Source: Paramecium octaurelia
Lineage: Eukaryota > Ciliophora > Oligohymenophorea > Peniculida > Parameciidae
DNA: 64,000 nt
Direction: 5' to 3'
Assembly: GCA_905182995.1 (NCBI GenBank)
Contig: CAJJDP010000075.1
Location: 189,210-253,209 of the forward strand
Of the stretch, positions 38,294 through 49,051 are shown one piece after another (the first letter of the stretch is position 1; every line of letters starts with the position of its first letter). The translations under genes were made by a program, and so were the position numbers. The notes under the pieces are model-generated. The model was not told the DNA's origin. It did no database searches and saw only the letters and a program-made list of their open reading frames with translations.

Positions 38294-39910
38294 TCAGAGA
38301 TCTAATGCAGATTTACGGCGCCCCAGATTAGGAATAAAGTTGGAAAACACAATTTTAACTTCTTCACTGGCAATCTAATCAATATGATCAAAATCTCTAT
38401 AATCATTATCAATTTCAAAAAATGCCATTTTTCTCTCTGTTTTATTTGTTGTTTATTTAATAAAGATCTTCTAATTTGGACTTGTCTCTCTCTCTCTCTT
38501 TTAAGTATCTACTGTATTATTCCTTTAGTCCTTCCTTTCAGTAGGGAATCTCTTGAATTTATCAATCTAACTTATTTAATAATTATTAATTTGACTAGTT
38601 CCGAAACTCGAAATATTCTAACTAATGTTCTAATTATTAGATCTATTGATACTCTGCTTTATTTATTTTTGATATCCGGTGATAAAGAATCAAGTGGTTA
38701 GTCCTTCAATGGTAAATTCAAGAATGAACTACCCTTGTGTTCTTAACCCTTATCCTCACTACTCTTTCGAGGATCAGAATCTACCCCTATTTGAACTGGT
38801 TTTTCTAAATATTAGGAATGGTACCTATTTTTTATTTTTGTTAATTTGTCCATAATCTAGACTTACGTTTCTTGATCTCTGGAAATCTCTCCCATTCGTA
38901 TTCCAATGTAGTCTAGCCTTATTATGAATAGGTTTCTTATTGCAATTATTTTTAGAACAGTTCTTTCAGGAATTCATAATCAGGTTCACCCTAAAAGTCA
39001 AGTCCGCGGGCATAGATGAATAAATTCAAGAAACACTTAAATGATGATAATTAGGTTAAACTTTTGGCAATCCTTCGCAAAGCTTTTCCAAGGTCAATTG
39101 TTATTTAAACTCCTTAATTTTCTAATACTTCTCAGACTTTGTGGTTGTATTCAAATTCATCCATGGTAATTTCCCTTTGGCTAAATAGACTAATACGTAT
39201 CCCAAACTCTCGATATCATCCCTACGCGATTATTCCTTAGCTTTAATTTCATACACATATAACATCATACATAAATGAGCTGTCAAACTAGCATATCTGG
39301 CTGTCCCTATGATTCCCTTTTTATCTACCTATGGTATATGATTCCCATTTTACTCTCTATAATACTTAGCCAATCCAAAATCAATCAAATAGATTTTGTC
39401 TACATCCTCATAACCTATACACACATTGTCTGGCTTTAAATCTCTGTGAATCAAGTTCTTTGAATGCAATAATTTCAATCTATCAATCAAACTAATTCCT
39501 ATTCTGCACACAGTCGTCATGCTAAATTTATAATTACTCTTCTTGAAAAGATGCTCCAAATTCTAACCTAAGTAGGTTTGCATAAAGTAATTGTAATGTT
39601 CATCCCTCCCATAAAAGACGATCTAAGGAAAACCTTTATCGATTAGTTTATTACCTTCAAATTCTTAAACCTCAATCAAAACCTTTATTTCTTTCACTAA
39701 CAAACTCACCCCATTGGAATTCTCATCCCTCTTCTCGAATTTAGTTGCAAATATATCTCCAGTCTCCAAATTCTCTGTCTTAAATATCATACCAAAACTC
39801 CCTTATCCAACTTTATCTATTAATTTGAATTTCTAAGCAATAATTTATCCAACTGATAATTTGAAGGGATTATCTGAATGCGTAGTCGCATGTTTTTTTG
39901 TGGATCTCAT
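38294..39910 (-). CDS. Casein kinase 1-like protein kinase
   Basis: The protein is 505 residues after four introns (30, 26, 20 and 23 nt) that close the frame. Kinase landmarks are the glycine loop GQGSFGMIF, lysine in [24 protein letters not shown], and the CK1-specific replacement of APE ([12 protein letters not shown] then [13 protein letters not shown]). The [15 protein letters not shown] segment matches the CK1 C-lobe. The CK1-type kinase domain ends near residue 310. The rest is a low-complexity Ser/Gln/Arg tail that includes an RERERE stretch coded by a CT dinucleotide run near 38482-38500. CK1 kinases prefer acid-primed Ser/Thr; tails often autoinhibit. All catalytic residues are present. 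Confidence 0.92.
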
Positions 39911-40626
39911 TATTATTTTTCAATCAATTATATATATATTTATAAATACTCATTACAAATAAAGATATTCCTAAATTATATTATTTCTGATATTATAATA
40001 ATAGCATTTATAACCATTAATTATCTCATACAAAAAATTATTTTGGATTGAAATCAATAAATATGAATATTAAACAATTTCAACTAACAACAAATTGAAA
40101 AGCGCTCCTCAAATTTTTAATATAAAGTGTTGTTTAAGTGATTTCTCATGATAATCAAATTATTTAATATTATGAATATTACATTCATTTCTATAAGATA
40201 AAAACCAATGATTTTAAGCATAATAAATGCGTTCTCCTTAATAATTATTTGTTAGTATTATTATAAATTGTTCTTCTTTTTTCAGTTGTTATTATTTCAT
40301 CAATTAATCATGTGAACTAAACCAGCACAGAATTACAGTTATATAATATGATAGTAAGAAAATTATATTTTACATTAGCTATTACAATAGAAATTTAAAT
40401 TTTATAAGTTGTAAGTACTTGTGAAAAATGAAGAAAGGAACTCCAACTAATTTATTTAAGATATTCTAAATGCATCCATCTCAATCTTGATTCAAATGAT
40501 TAACTAGATGAAGAAGAGTATAAGTATATCTAGAAAATCATTGAGGAATAAACATTCTTGTTTGAAGGATGCTTTTTGATTATAATGGTTTATTATTTTA
40601 TATATTCATAAATATATATATATAAA
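39911..40626. other. Intergenic region with a possible small gene
   Basis: From ATG 40348, two canonical introns (25 and 23 nt) would give a peptide with a hydrophilic, gene-like core (LDSNDQLDEEEYKYIQKIIE). No TGA follows in that frame before the cyclin-like gene start at 40627, so it could be an upstream extension of that gene or chance open frame. The remaining sequence shows nothing. Confidence 0.35.
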
Positions 40627-42670
40627 ATGAAAAAATGGGATGATGATTTTCGTATGAAGAGCTATGTTAATAAAATCCAGAATGCAAAGTCTACAGTGCC
40701 AAGTAACCAAAAAAAACCAACGAAAAGTATTTATTGGAGAACATTATAATAGAACAAATAAATAGGGATACAGAATTCAGTAGCCATGCATCATATCGAT
40801 CTGATTTAACCGATTTCAAGGAAAGCTTGTTGTTCAAGTAAGTGAAGGTTATATTAATAATAGATAGTTAGTTGAATACAATTTATAATAATACACAAAT
40901 AAATTACTATTGAGAGGCTATATTGGAGGGTTATAAACATTAGCCCAATAACCAATAGAATCACAAAATCTGGTATTGCAAGAGATTAGATTGCTGCCTG
41001 GACATAAATAGAAATTTTTCGATTTGTTTAAATATTTAAACGATCATTATGATCCTCACAATTATAATGGCCAATCCTCCTTAACTCCAATTAACAACAA
41101 ATAAAACAGAAATACAATGCCTGGATAATAGAATTCTCATGGTAAATTTGAACAAACCAGAGATACTTATGTTGAAATACTGAAACCTGTTAATAGGCGT
41201 TCTTCTTTAAAACACTTCTCCCCTCTCTAAGATATAGGAGTAATTAAACCTAGAGTTTTACCTAAATTAGAGAAACACTCTAATAATGGTAACAATGAAA
41301 AAAGTCCTTAATTTAATGATACCTTATCAAAATAATTAATTCTCAATTCAGAAACCATTCATGGAAGTTCATTATCAATAACTAAAGAAATCCAAAAACC
41401 ATTATCAAAAACAATTAATCATGCTGTCGTCAAAATTAAATAACCTAAAAAGAAGAAGTCTATGATTAAGTAAGGCACGGACAAAGATAATAAGTTATTG
41501 AAGAAACTATAATAAATCAATTCAAAAAATAGTATTGGAACTGAAATTCATTTATAGTAAGATCAGATTTAATTGATGTATTAATCATTTGATAATGGAA
41601 AATTAGCTTCAACCCTGATCAATATTGATATTGAAGAGATTAGCTATTGTGTAGGAATTACTCTCTAAAAAATGATTTCGATTGTTGATTTAGAGTAATA
41701 GAGATATCTCGAAAATGAAATCTAAGAAATTCAGCAAGCAATTTTTAAAGAGTCTGATTAATATCAGGAGGTAGAATCCAGAGGTAATAATATCTAATGA
41801 TTGTGTAGATAGAGAAAGATATAGTGAGGATTGTCGAGATGAAGAAAATAATGATCAGACAGTCAATATGTCAAAGGTAGATGATACAATTTGTTAAGAT
41901 TACCTAAGAGAAGCTATAATTGAGCCTGAAATCACTGATTAATATTATGGTAACGAGGATGTTGCCACTGAATAATTTTAGAAACTTGATCAAAGTGAAT
42001 AATCAAAACTATAGACAGAGTAGGAACAATAGGAATACATTTAAGATTAAGATAATAAGTATATTAAATTAATTTATTTATTAGCGATTAAATTTCTAAA
42101 TCATATTTTTCAGTTGATACCACATATAATTTAGATGATTATCTTTTGTTTAATAAAGTTTTTGTTGATAAAACTATGTCTAATTATATCCCAAATGTTG
42201 ACATCATATAAAATTATTGTAAGAACATAATGACAACTACCAAAATGGAAAGGGAAGTAGCAATCATCTCTATGATTTATATTAACAGATTGCTCTCTTA
42301 TAATTAGGGCTTAGAAATTAATTGTTTGAATTGGCAGAAAATATTATTTACAGCATTAGTTATGGCATCAAAAATTTGGGATGATGAGTCTTTTGAAAAT
42401 AATAATTTTGCTAAAGTACTGCCTCAATTTTCTACTGTATAAATTAATGAAATGGAAAGAGTTTTCTTGAAATTCATAGAATATCATCTCTATGTTAAAT
42501 CTGGAGAATATGCTAAACAATATTTCATCTTAAGAGCTTATGCTGATAAAAAACAAAGAAGTTATGCTCTTAAATAATTAGATATCTCAACTGTTATAAG
42601 ATTATAAAGAGGAGGTTAATAATAAATTTCAAAACAGTAATATTTAAATACTTAAAACAAAAGCTTTTGA
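40627..42670 (+). CDS. Cyclin Y/PCL-like protein with long N-terminal extension
   Basis: The protein is 645 residues after four introns (29, 26, 25 and 26 nt). The first ~440 residues are disordered: Gln-, Asn-, Lys- and Ser-rich with proline-directed sites. The C-terminal third is a cyclin box: MEREVAIISMIYINRLL, then ALVMASKIWDDESFEN, NEMERVFLKFIEYHLYVKSG and EYAKQYFILRAYADKK. The WDD and the E-x-x-F-L-x-x-I-x-Y-x-L-x-V pattern are those of the cyclin Y/Pho85-cyclin group, which activates CDK5/CDK14/Pho85-like kinases. It is likely a cell-cycle or metabolic CDK regulator. Possible upstream in-frame extension from 40348 is noted separately. Confidence 0.9.
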
Positions 42671-42987
42671 AGATTACTCTATTTTATAATTGTTTATATA
42701 TATATGATTTATGTCAATTTAAAGATTTTTAAACTACTCTAATGTTATTTAAAGTCAACCTATGTGGTTATTAATCTATACTCATTTCTAAAATATTTAG
42801 GGAGACATATTTAATATGATTGAAATCCATCTTATCAGATTAACTACCAATATTTCTTCATTATTCTATAATCATTCTTATTAAAAATCAGTCCTATTGA
42901 TCCAAGAATTTCTATTCTTTTTTTTTAGATGGTGTAAATGAGTTAAGATTTAGGATCCATGTCATCAACTGATATTTTTCCCTATTT
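42671..42987. other. Intergenic region, nothing recognised
   Basis: A 317-bp AT-rich gap between the cyclin-like gene and the hairpin. No open frame of note on either strand. Confidence 0.5.
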
Positions 42988-43016
42988 ATTGATTATATAT
43001 TTTATATATAATCAAT
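42988..43016. repeat. Perfect 13-bp palindromic hairpin just upstream of a start codon
   Basis: The arms 42988-43000 and 43004-43016 are exact reverse complements around a TTT loop. The structure ends 4 bp before the ATG at 43021. The composition is AT-only apart from one G/C pair, so chance formation is not negligible. Confidence 0.7.
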
Positions 43017-43020
43017 AATA

Positions 43021-43834
43021 ATGGATAATAGGGATTAAGTAAGCTTATTCTTATTAAATTATAGTCCATTTTAGTTGATGAAGAGTTTTGTGATAAGAAT
43101 CTGTTTAATCACTGTCAAAAAAGAAGAACAGAAAATGCAAAATAAAATCCCAAAATTCATCTCTAAGACTTTTAACTTAATACTATTAACAGATATCATA
43201 TAGGATACATAGACCATCCTCACATCAAATCTAGTAAAATTATAATCCCTAATAAATACGAGCTCAAAACATTTCAATCAATAAGCATCAATTAAAAAAG
43301 CACAACTTATAGAAGCCAGTCTGTTAGGAACTCGAAAAAACTAAAGAGCCTCTCAACAGAAATTCAACAGTTTAAGATTTACAGTCCAAAAATATGTTTT
43401 TTCAGAGGCACTCAGGCTTAGGTAAACTTAAGCCAATCGTATAAAAATAAATGCTAGTAAATCCAATCTCTTAGACATCAAGATTAACTATTAAAAAAAA
43501 TACTGAAACCCCTGCTATTGAAGTAAGCAACAGTAATTACATTGAACAAAAGCCAGCGTCTTTTCGCTATAATGATCTCCAATTGAGTCAATATTTGGAA
43601 GAATTTAAATTGCTAAAGTAAGAAACCCTAACTAATGTGATTTTACCTCATCTCTCATATAAAACAAATAGAACCTAAAACAATCACACGTAAACAACGA
43701 ATAGACAATAAACTAATAATCAATATTATAATAGTATACTCCATAAAAATAAAGTTAAATAAAGATAAACTCATATAGAATCACAAAAACAGAACCTAAC
43801 TCTAAGTGGATGGAGTGATTATTCAAATAAATGA
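43021..43834 (+). CDS. Unknown basic, low-complexity protein
   Basis: The protein is about 252 residues with a first intron of 26 nt after five codons and a second of about 29 nt (or an alternative 26 nt) in the middle; total length agrees with frame. The sequence is Lys/Asn/Gln/Ser-rich (SGLGKLKPIVQKQ, NYIEQKPASFRYNDLQLSQY, then a Thr/Asn/Gln-rich end). No domain, signal peptide or membrane segment is visible. It is probably a disordered, ciliate-restricted protein. It lies on the same strand as the cyclin-like gene and NTF2, with gaps of 350 and 119 bp. Confidence 0.6.
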
Positions 43835-43953
43835 TTTATCTTCTATATTATTAATTTACAGAAATAACTTTATTATTGAAGTATATCTTCTTTTATAAGG
43901 AATTTATAGGTATTACAATTATTCATAAATCATTAAAAAAATAATTTATTATT

Positions 43954-44346
43954 ATGAATCCAGCTTAAAGTATCGCCTAACAATTCCTACAATAATACTA
44001 TTAGACATTGATGACCAATAAAATGGCTTTGATTTAATTTTACACTGATGCATCAATTATGACATATGGTAATTATATTTACAATCTTTTAGGCGGAGAA
44101 CAATACAATGGATTAAAAGCAATTAATGAAAAATTAGAATCATTAGCATTCTAATAGATTGTATATAAGGTTGACGACATGGATGTTTAACCAGGAGCAG
44201 TTTAGAATTCTCTTTTCCTCTTTGTTACAGGGACATTGCAAATGGATGGCTCAGATACATTTAAATTCTCTCAGAGTTTTCAGATCCTTCCAAATGGTTA
44301 AGGAGGATTATACGTACATAATGATATTTTCAGATTGGTTTATTGA
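43954..44346 (+). CDS. NTF2: Nuclear transport factor 2
   Basis: The protein is 122 residues after one 24-nt intron within the DASIMTYGGEQ segment. The sequence matches NTF2 throughout: IAQQFLQQYYQTL at the start, FYTDAS, GxxxI..KL.SL.F, VQPGA, FVTGTLQMDG, KFSQSFQILPNG and NDIFRLVY at the end. NTF2 is a homodimer that carries RanGDP into the nucleus through FG-nucleoporin contacts. Length equals the family norm. The start is the only in-frame ATG and the stop is followed 25 bp later by the next gene on the same strand. The assignment is secure. Confidence 0.94.
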
Positions 44347-44371
44347 AATATTAATAATAAAATTATTAAAA

Positions 44372-44884
44372 ATGGGATTTGAAGATTAGATTCCACCTAT
44401 TCCAAATAGAGATCAAGAAAAGAGATACATTGCTACAGTAGAAAAGTCCTTCTATGATCAACCCCTCTATAAATTTTATATGAATGAAGCATTAAGAGAA
44501 AGAAAGATGGACTATGCTGATAAATTGAACACATTCAAATATGAATGGATTCTCAATTTTGCTGCATCTGGCATAGTATTTAGCTTGTTATATGTAAAAG
44601 ATTAACAAATTAATTAGTTTATTCCCGTTTCCCACTTTTATAGACAAACAAGTACAGGAGTTCCAACCTATTATCAGTATTATTTAATCTTATATGTTAG
44701 ACCTAAGAACAAGGCAGTTTTTAAATAAGGATATTTACAAAATCAAAATTGGAAAAGATTCAAGTTATATTCATTCTTAGTTTTTGGATCAGCATTTATT
44801 TTTGCTCATACTTATACAGACAGATCATAAATTCATGATGAATATTACAACAATGTAGGAGTCATTAAGCCAAAATTTGAATGA
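44372..44884 (+). CDS. Small two-helix membrane protein, unknown
   Basis: This is a 170-residue intronless frame from ATG 44372. Two hydrophobic segments are visible: about 64-79 (ILNFAASGIVFSLLYV) and about 132-145 (YSFLVFGSAFIFAH). The rest is hydrophilic and Tyr/Lys/Gln-rich, with both ends probably on the same side. Two short membrane helices and small size resemble ciliate-specific mitochondrial complex subunits, but I see no diagnostic motif, so that is only a suggestion. The gene is 25 bp after NTF2. Confidence 0.72.
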
Positions 44885-45173
44885 GATAGAATTAAATAAG
44901 AATAATAAAATTATTATAGTATTATCAAATAGCATTAATATAGAGATTCTTTAATAATAGGCACTTACAATTTAGAAATTTAAATGTATATTGCAAAAAG
45001 TTAAAAATGCATACATCTTTACTGCTGCTATCAATTTTATATTGTTATTAATCTTTGATTTTTCTAATATAATATACTTTCAGAAATTAGAGTTTAATCC
45101 ACTTAAACATAAATATTTTCGACTTAAATCAAGCAACGAAGATAAAGAAGGATAATCACAGGGATATAAATGA
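44881..45173 (+). CDS. Possible small single-helix membrane protein, 5' end unresolved
   Basis: An open frame ending TGA 45171-45173 encodes a hydrophobic helix (YIFTAAINFILLLIF) followed by a basic/acidic tail (HKYFRLKSSNEDKEGQSQGYK) with protein-like composition. No in-frame ATG precedes it, so a short 5' exon and intron must be invoked. ATG 44881, overlapping the previous stop, plus a canonical 25-nt intron at about 44918 is one option but does not give the right frame. Treat as tentative. Confidence 0.35.
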
Positions 45174-45455
45174 TTGAACAAAATATAGTGAAAATAGTTT
45201 AATAATCAGAGAAATCAAAGATTATATAATATTTTAATTATTGAGATTATATTTTTTAATATAAATAAATCTCTCATATCGATAATCTCAAAGAGACTAG
45301 TTAGAAGTGGATTAAACTGAACACAAATATCCTAGAATTAAGGAATTAATCAGAATTTTATAGCTTGTATATTAATAAAAGAAAGATAGAAAATTAAAAA
45401 AAAAACAGATAATATTGAAGTTAAACCAAACCTCAAAATGAATAGAAGAGATGCA

Positions 45456-45975
45456 ATGTCTGTAGTTATTTAAATAAAGGTTTAGATAGATAGATAAATA
45501 AATTATATAATATTATAAATTATTTAAAGAACTTATTAGCATTGTGTGCAAAGAAATTTTATGACAATACAATTTTTCATAGAAATATTCCAGGATTTAT
45601 CATTTAAGGTGGAGATCCTACAGGTAATCTAAAATATGGATTTAGTATTTAAGGAACAGGCAAGGGTGGGGAATGCATTTATGGAAGATATTTTGAGGAT
45701 GAAATTGTTCCAGAAATAAAACATGATAGAAGAGGAATAGTCTCAATGGCAAATGCAGGAAAGGATACTAATCAATCACAGTTTTTCATTACCTATTCGA
45801 AATAAAATCACTTGAATGGTCTCTATACTGCATTTGGTAAAGTTATATATGGATGGGAGGCTCTTGATTTGATGGAAAAGGAGACTGTGGATAACAATTA
45901 CAAACCATTGAATGAGATTAAAATATTTAAGACAACCATCATGCAAATCCAATAGCAGACATCGAATAATTTTGA
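45456..45975 (+). CDS. Cyclophilin-type peptidyl-prolyl isomerase (PPIL3-like), irregular ends
   Basis: The core is clear: [18 protein letters not shown], then IPGFIIQGGDPTG, a 30-nt intron, [47 protein letters not shown]. The catalytic Arg (HRN), FFIT and the HLNG motif are present. The start MSVVIQ fits PPIL3. But the second strand and first helix (about 12-15 residues) are missing, replaced by an AT-rich stretch that would need an unusually long 50-nt intron. The conserved ending ([10 protein letters not shown] before TGA 45973-45975) is in a shifted frame relative to the preceding exon. An upstream in-frame ATG lies at 45438. The gene is either mis-sequenced, unusually spliced, or decaying. 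Confidence 0.7.
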
Positions 45976-45990
45976 ACAAATTTAGATATA

Positions 45991-48955
45991 TCATTATTGG
46001 TAATCTGAAACAGATGGACATTAACATATAAGATTTCTATCTCCAAAAGCATTATTAATTCTGCTCACGGTTGGCCATACCTTGCCTCTCTGTAGAACAT
46101 AAGGCAATGGGAAAGCAGCTTCTTCTCTTGAGTATTTATGATTCCAACCACTATTGATTACTTAATCTTATGTATGAGGAGCGTTTTTCAAGGGATTATC
46201 ATTTTTATCATATTATCCATTTTTGACCTTCTCAATTTCTAATTTAATGTTCTTCATAGCTTCAATGAATCTATCTAATTCAGACCTAACAATTAATATA
46301 AATATATACTTAGATTCACTTTCAGTGGGTTCAATCATGAGTGTTCCTGGGACTGGGAATGACATAGTAGGAGCATGGAATCCATAATCCATAAGTCTTT
46401 TTGCAATGTCTTCTTCAGTGATTCCACTTTCTTATTTGATAGGTCTGATATCAATAATAAATTCATGAGCACACATTCCATTTTATCCAGTGAATAGAAC
46501 TTTGTAGTCATTTTTCAAACTCTTCATTAAGTAATTAGCATTTAGCATAGCCATAGCTGTGCATTTCTTTGCCCCTTGCCTTCCAAGTTGTCCAAAGTAA
46601 CTATAAGGAATTGGGAGTATTGATGCAGAACTAAATAAAGATGAAGCTACACTTCCTAAGGAATGCTCTCTGCCTGGAAGATATGGTGCCAATTTCTTAT
46701 TAACAGCAATAGGACCTAATCCAGGACCACCTCCTCCGTGTGGGATAGAGAATGTCTTATGAAGATTCAAGTGACAAACATCAGCCCCTAAATATCCAGG
46801 AGATGTGTATCCAACCTAAGCATTCATATTGGCTCCATCCATATACACTAATCCTCCATGCTCATGAATCAATTAAATAATCTTCTTTGTTTGATCTTCA
46901 TAGACTCCATAAGTTGATGGATATGTAATCATAATGCATGCCAATGACTTTTCATTCTCTTTAATTTTCTTATTCAAATCATTCAAATCAACGTAACCAT
47001 CTACCACATTTACTGGTACAACACTTAACCCAGCAAGAACAGCTGAAGCAGGATTAGTACCATGAGCTGATATTGGAATTAGACATATATTTCTATCCTT
47101 TTGTCCATTCATAATATGATATTTTCTGATGCATAATAAACCTGAGTATTCTCCTTAAGCACCACTGTTAGGCATTAAGGACACGGCTTCCATTTGTGTA
47201 ATATCGCATAACCATTTTTCAACATTTTCAGTCAATTCTTAATATCCTTAGGTGCAAGACAAAGGGGAAAATGGATGTAATTGCGAGAATCCTTAGAATG
47301 AGACAGGCAACATGAAAGAAGTTGGATTCAATTTCATTGTACAACTACCTAATGAAATCATAGACTTAGTTAGTGAGACATCCTTCTATCTTAAATAGTT
47401 GATGTATCTCAACATTTCGGTTTCACTATGTAATGAATTAAACACCTTCTATTACATAAAAGGTGCTCTTTCAGATTTATATGGAATCACCTTTTGGATG
47501 ACTGACATAAAATCTGCTTTTTTCTTTGAGTAATGTTGAAGATGATTGAATAAATCCTCAATATCTTAGACTGTGTGAGTCTCATCAAAACTAAAGATAG
47601 TGTCTTGTCCTACTTTCCTGACATTGATTTATGCATTGTAATGTAAATACTCTTGCAAGGTTTCTGTGTTGTGTAACACTACTGTATCAAAGATCCTTCC
47701 TTCTTTAACGACTAATCCTAAACTTTTTGCTAATTTAGCAAAGCTTCTTGCCAAGCAATTGACTCTATTGGCTATCTTTTGCAATCCTTAAGGGCCATGA
47801 TAAGTTGCATATAATCCTGCCATATTTGCCAACAATGCTTGTGCTGTACAGATATTGGAGGTTGCTTTTTCCCTTCTAATATGTTATTCTCTGGTTTGCA
47901 ATGACATTCTATAGGCTGATTTTCCATTGGCGTCTTTGGAAATACCAATAATACGTCCTGGCATTTTTCTTTTGAATTCGTCTTCTACTGCAAAGAAAGC
48001 AGCATGTGGTCCACCAAAACCCATAGGCACTCCAAATCTTTATGAATTCCCATAAGTCACATTCGCTCCTTAATCTTTTGGTGTTTTATTGATGGTTAAA
48101 CTCAACAAGTCAGTTCCAATTACTTTTAAGAGTTTGGCATCTTTGAGAGTGTGCTTGAAAAGATCACTCCAATCATGAACTTCTCCTAGATTATCTGGTG
48201 ATTGAACCAAAACTCCACAATATTGATCTGCATCTTTGAAATCATAAGTTTTGGCATCTCCAACAACGATATCAATTCCTAAATAATAAGCTTTGGTCTT
48301 GATATAATCGATGCTCTGTGGAAACACATGATTGTCTACAAAGAATTTCTTCTTCTCGAACCAAGAATTTGCCAAGAACATTGCTTCTCCTGCAGCAGTT
48401 GCTTCATCCAATAATGAGGCATTAGATACGTCCATACCTGTTAATTCTGTGATTACAGTCTGATAATTGAGAAGAGCTTCAAGTCTCCCTTGGGAAATCT
48501 CAGCTTAATAGGGAGTATAGGATGTGTACCATCCTGGGTCTTCAAGTACATTTCTCAAGATGACATAGGGTGTGTGAGTGCCATAATAGCCTTGACCTAT
48601 GTAGTTTTTGAATATCTTGTTCTTATTGGCTAAGGTTTGGAGATGCTAGACCATAGATGATTCAGGGATGGCGTCAGGAAAATTGTCTGGATTTTAGAAG
48701 GCTGCCTCACTGCGAATCTCCTTGGGGATAATTTTGTCCACAAGCTCGTCGAGTGTGTTGGCTTCTACTGTTTTCAACATCTCTTTCACTTATTAAGGCT
48801 CAGATCCTATAAAGCGTGATTCCTAAATTTAGATCGAAGCATACAATGTAGTCACTTGACTTGAACCAGTCAGGGACTTTGGGATTTACTTCGTGGGGAT
48901 TGGCCAACCTGCTGAAATTAGCAACACGTTTTATTAATCTTATAGATCTAAGCAT
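45991..48955 (-). CDS. GLDC: Glycine dehydrogenase (decarboxylating), P-protein of the glycine cleavage system
   Basis: The protein is 980 residues with a single 22-nt intron near the 5' end. The N-terminus [16 protein letters not shown] is basic and amphipathic, a mitochondrial presequence. Homology is continuous: [43 protein letters not shown], then the C-terminal half with [11 protein letters not shown], the PLP-binding lysine in [17 protein letters not shown], and the end [14 protein letters not shown]. The enzyme is a PLP-dependent mitochondrial decarboxylase that passes the aminomethyl group to lipoylated H-protein. Length matches the eukaryotic family (about 1,000). It is transcribed divergently from the kinase at 49052 and convergent with the cyclophilin, 15 bp between stops. 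Confidence 0.96.
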
Positions 48956-49051
48956 TAAATATTAAAAAATGATGCAGTACTCTTCCCTGCATTTATTTAT
49001 ATACATATATATATAGAAAAACTGTTATAATGCATTAAAGAGTACTAACAA

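Noticed and set aside
38482-38500. CT microsatellite as a regulatory element
   Set aside because: It lies inside a coding frame and simply encodes alternating Arg/Glu.
38384-38701. Plus-strand 105-residue hydrophobic frame
   Set aside because: Antisense to the low-complexity tail of the CK1-like gene, whose frame and introns close exactly.
46483-48435. Three separate minus-strand genes
   Set aside because: All share one frame and are fragments of GLDC split by in-frame TAA/TAG glutamine codons.
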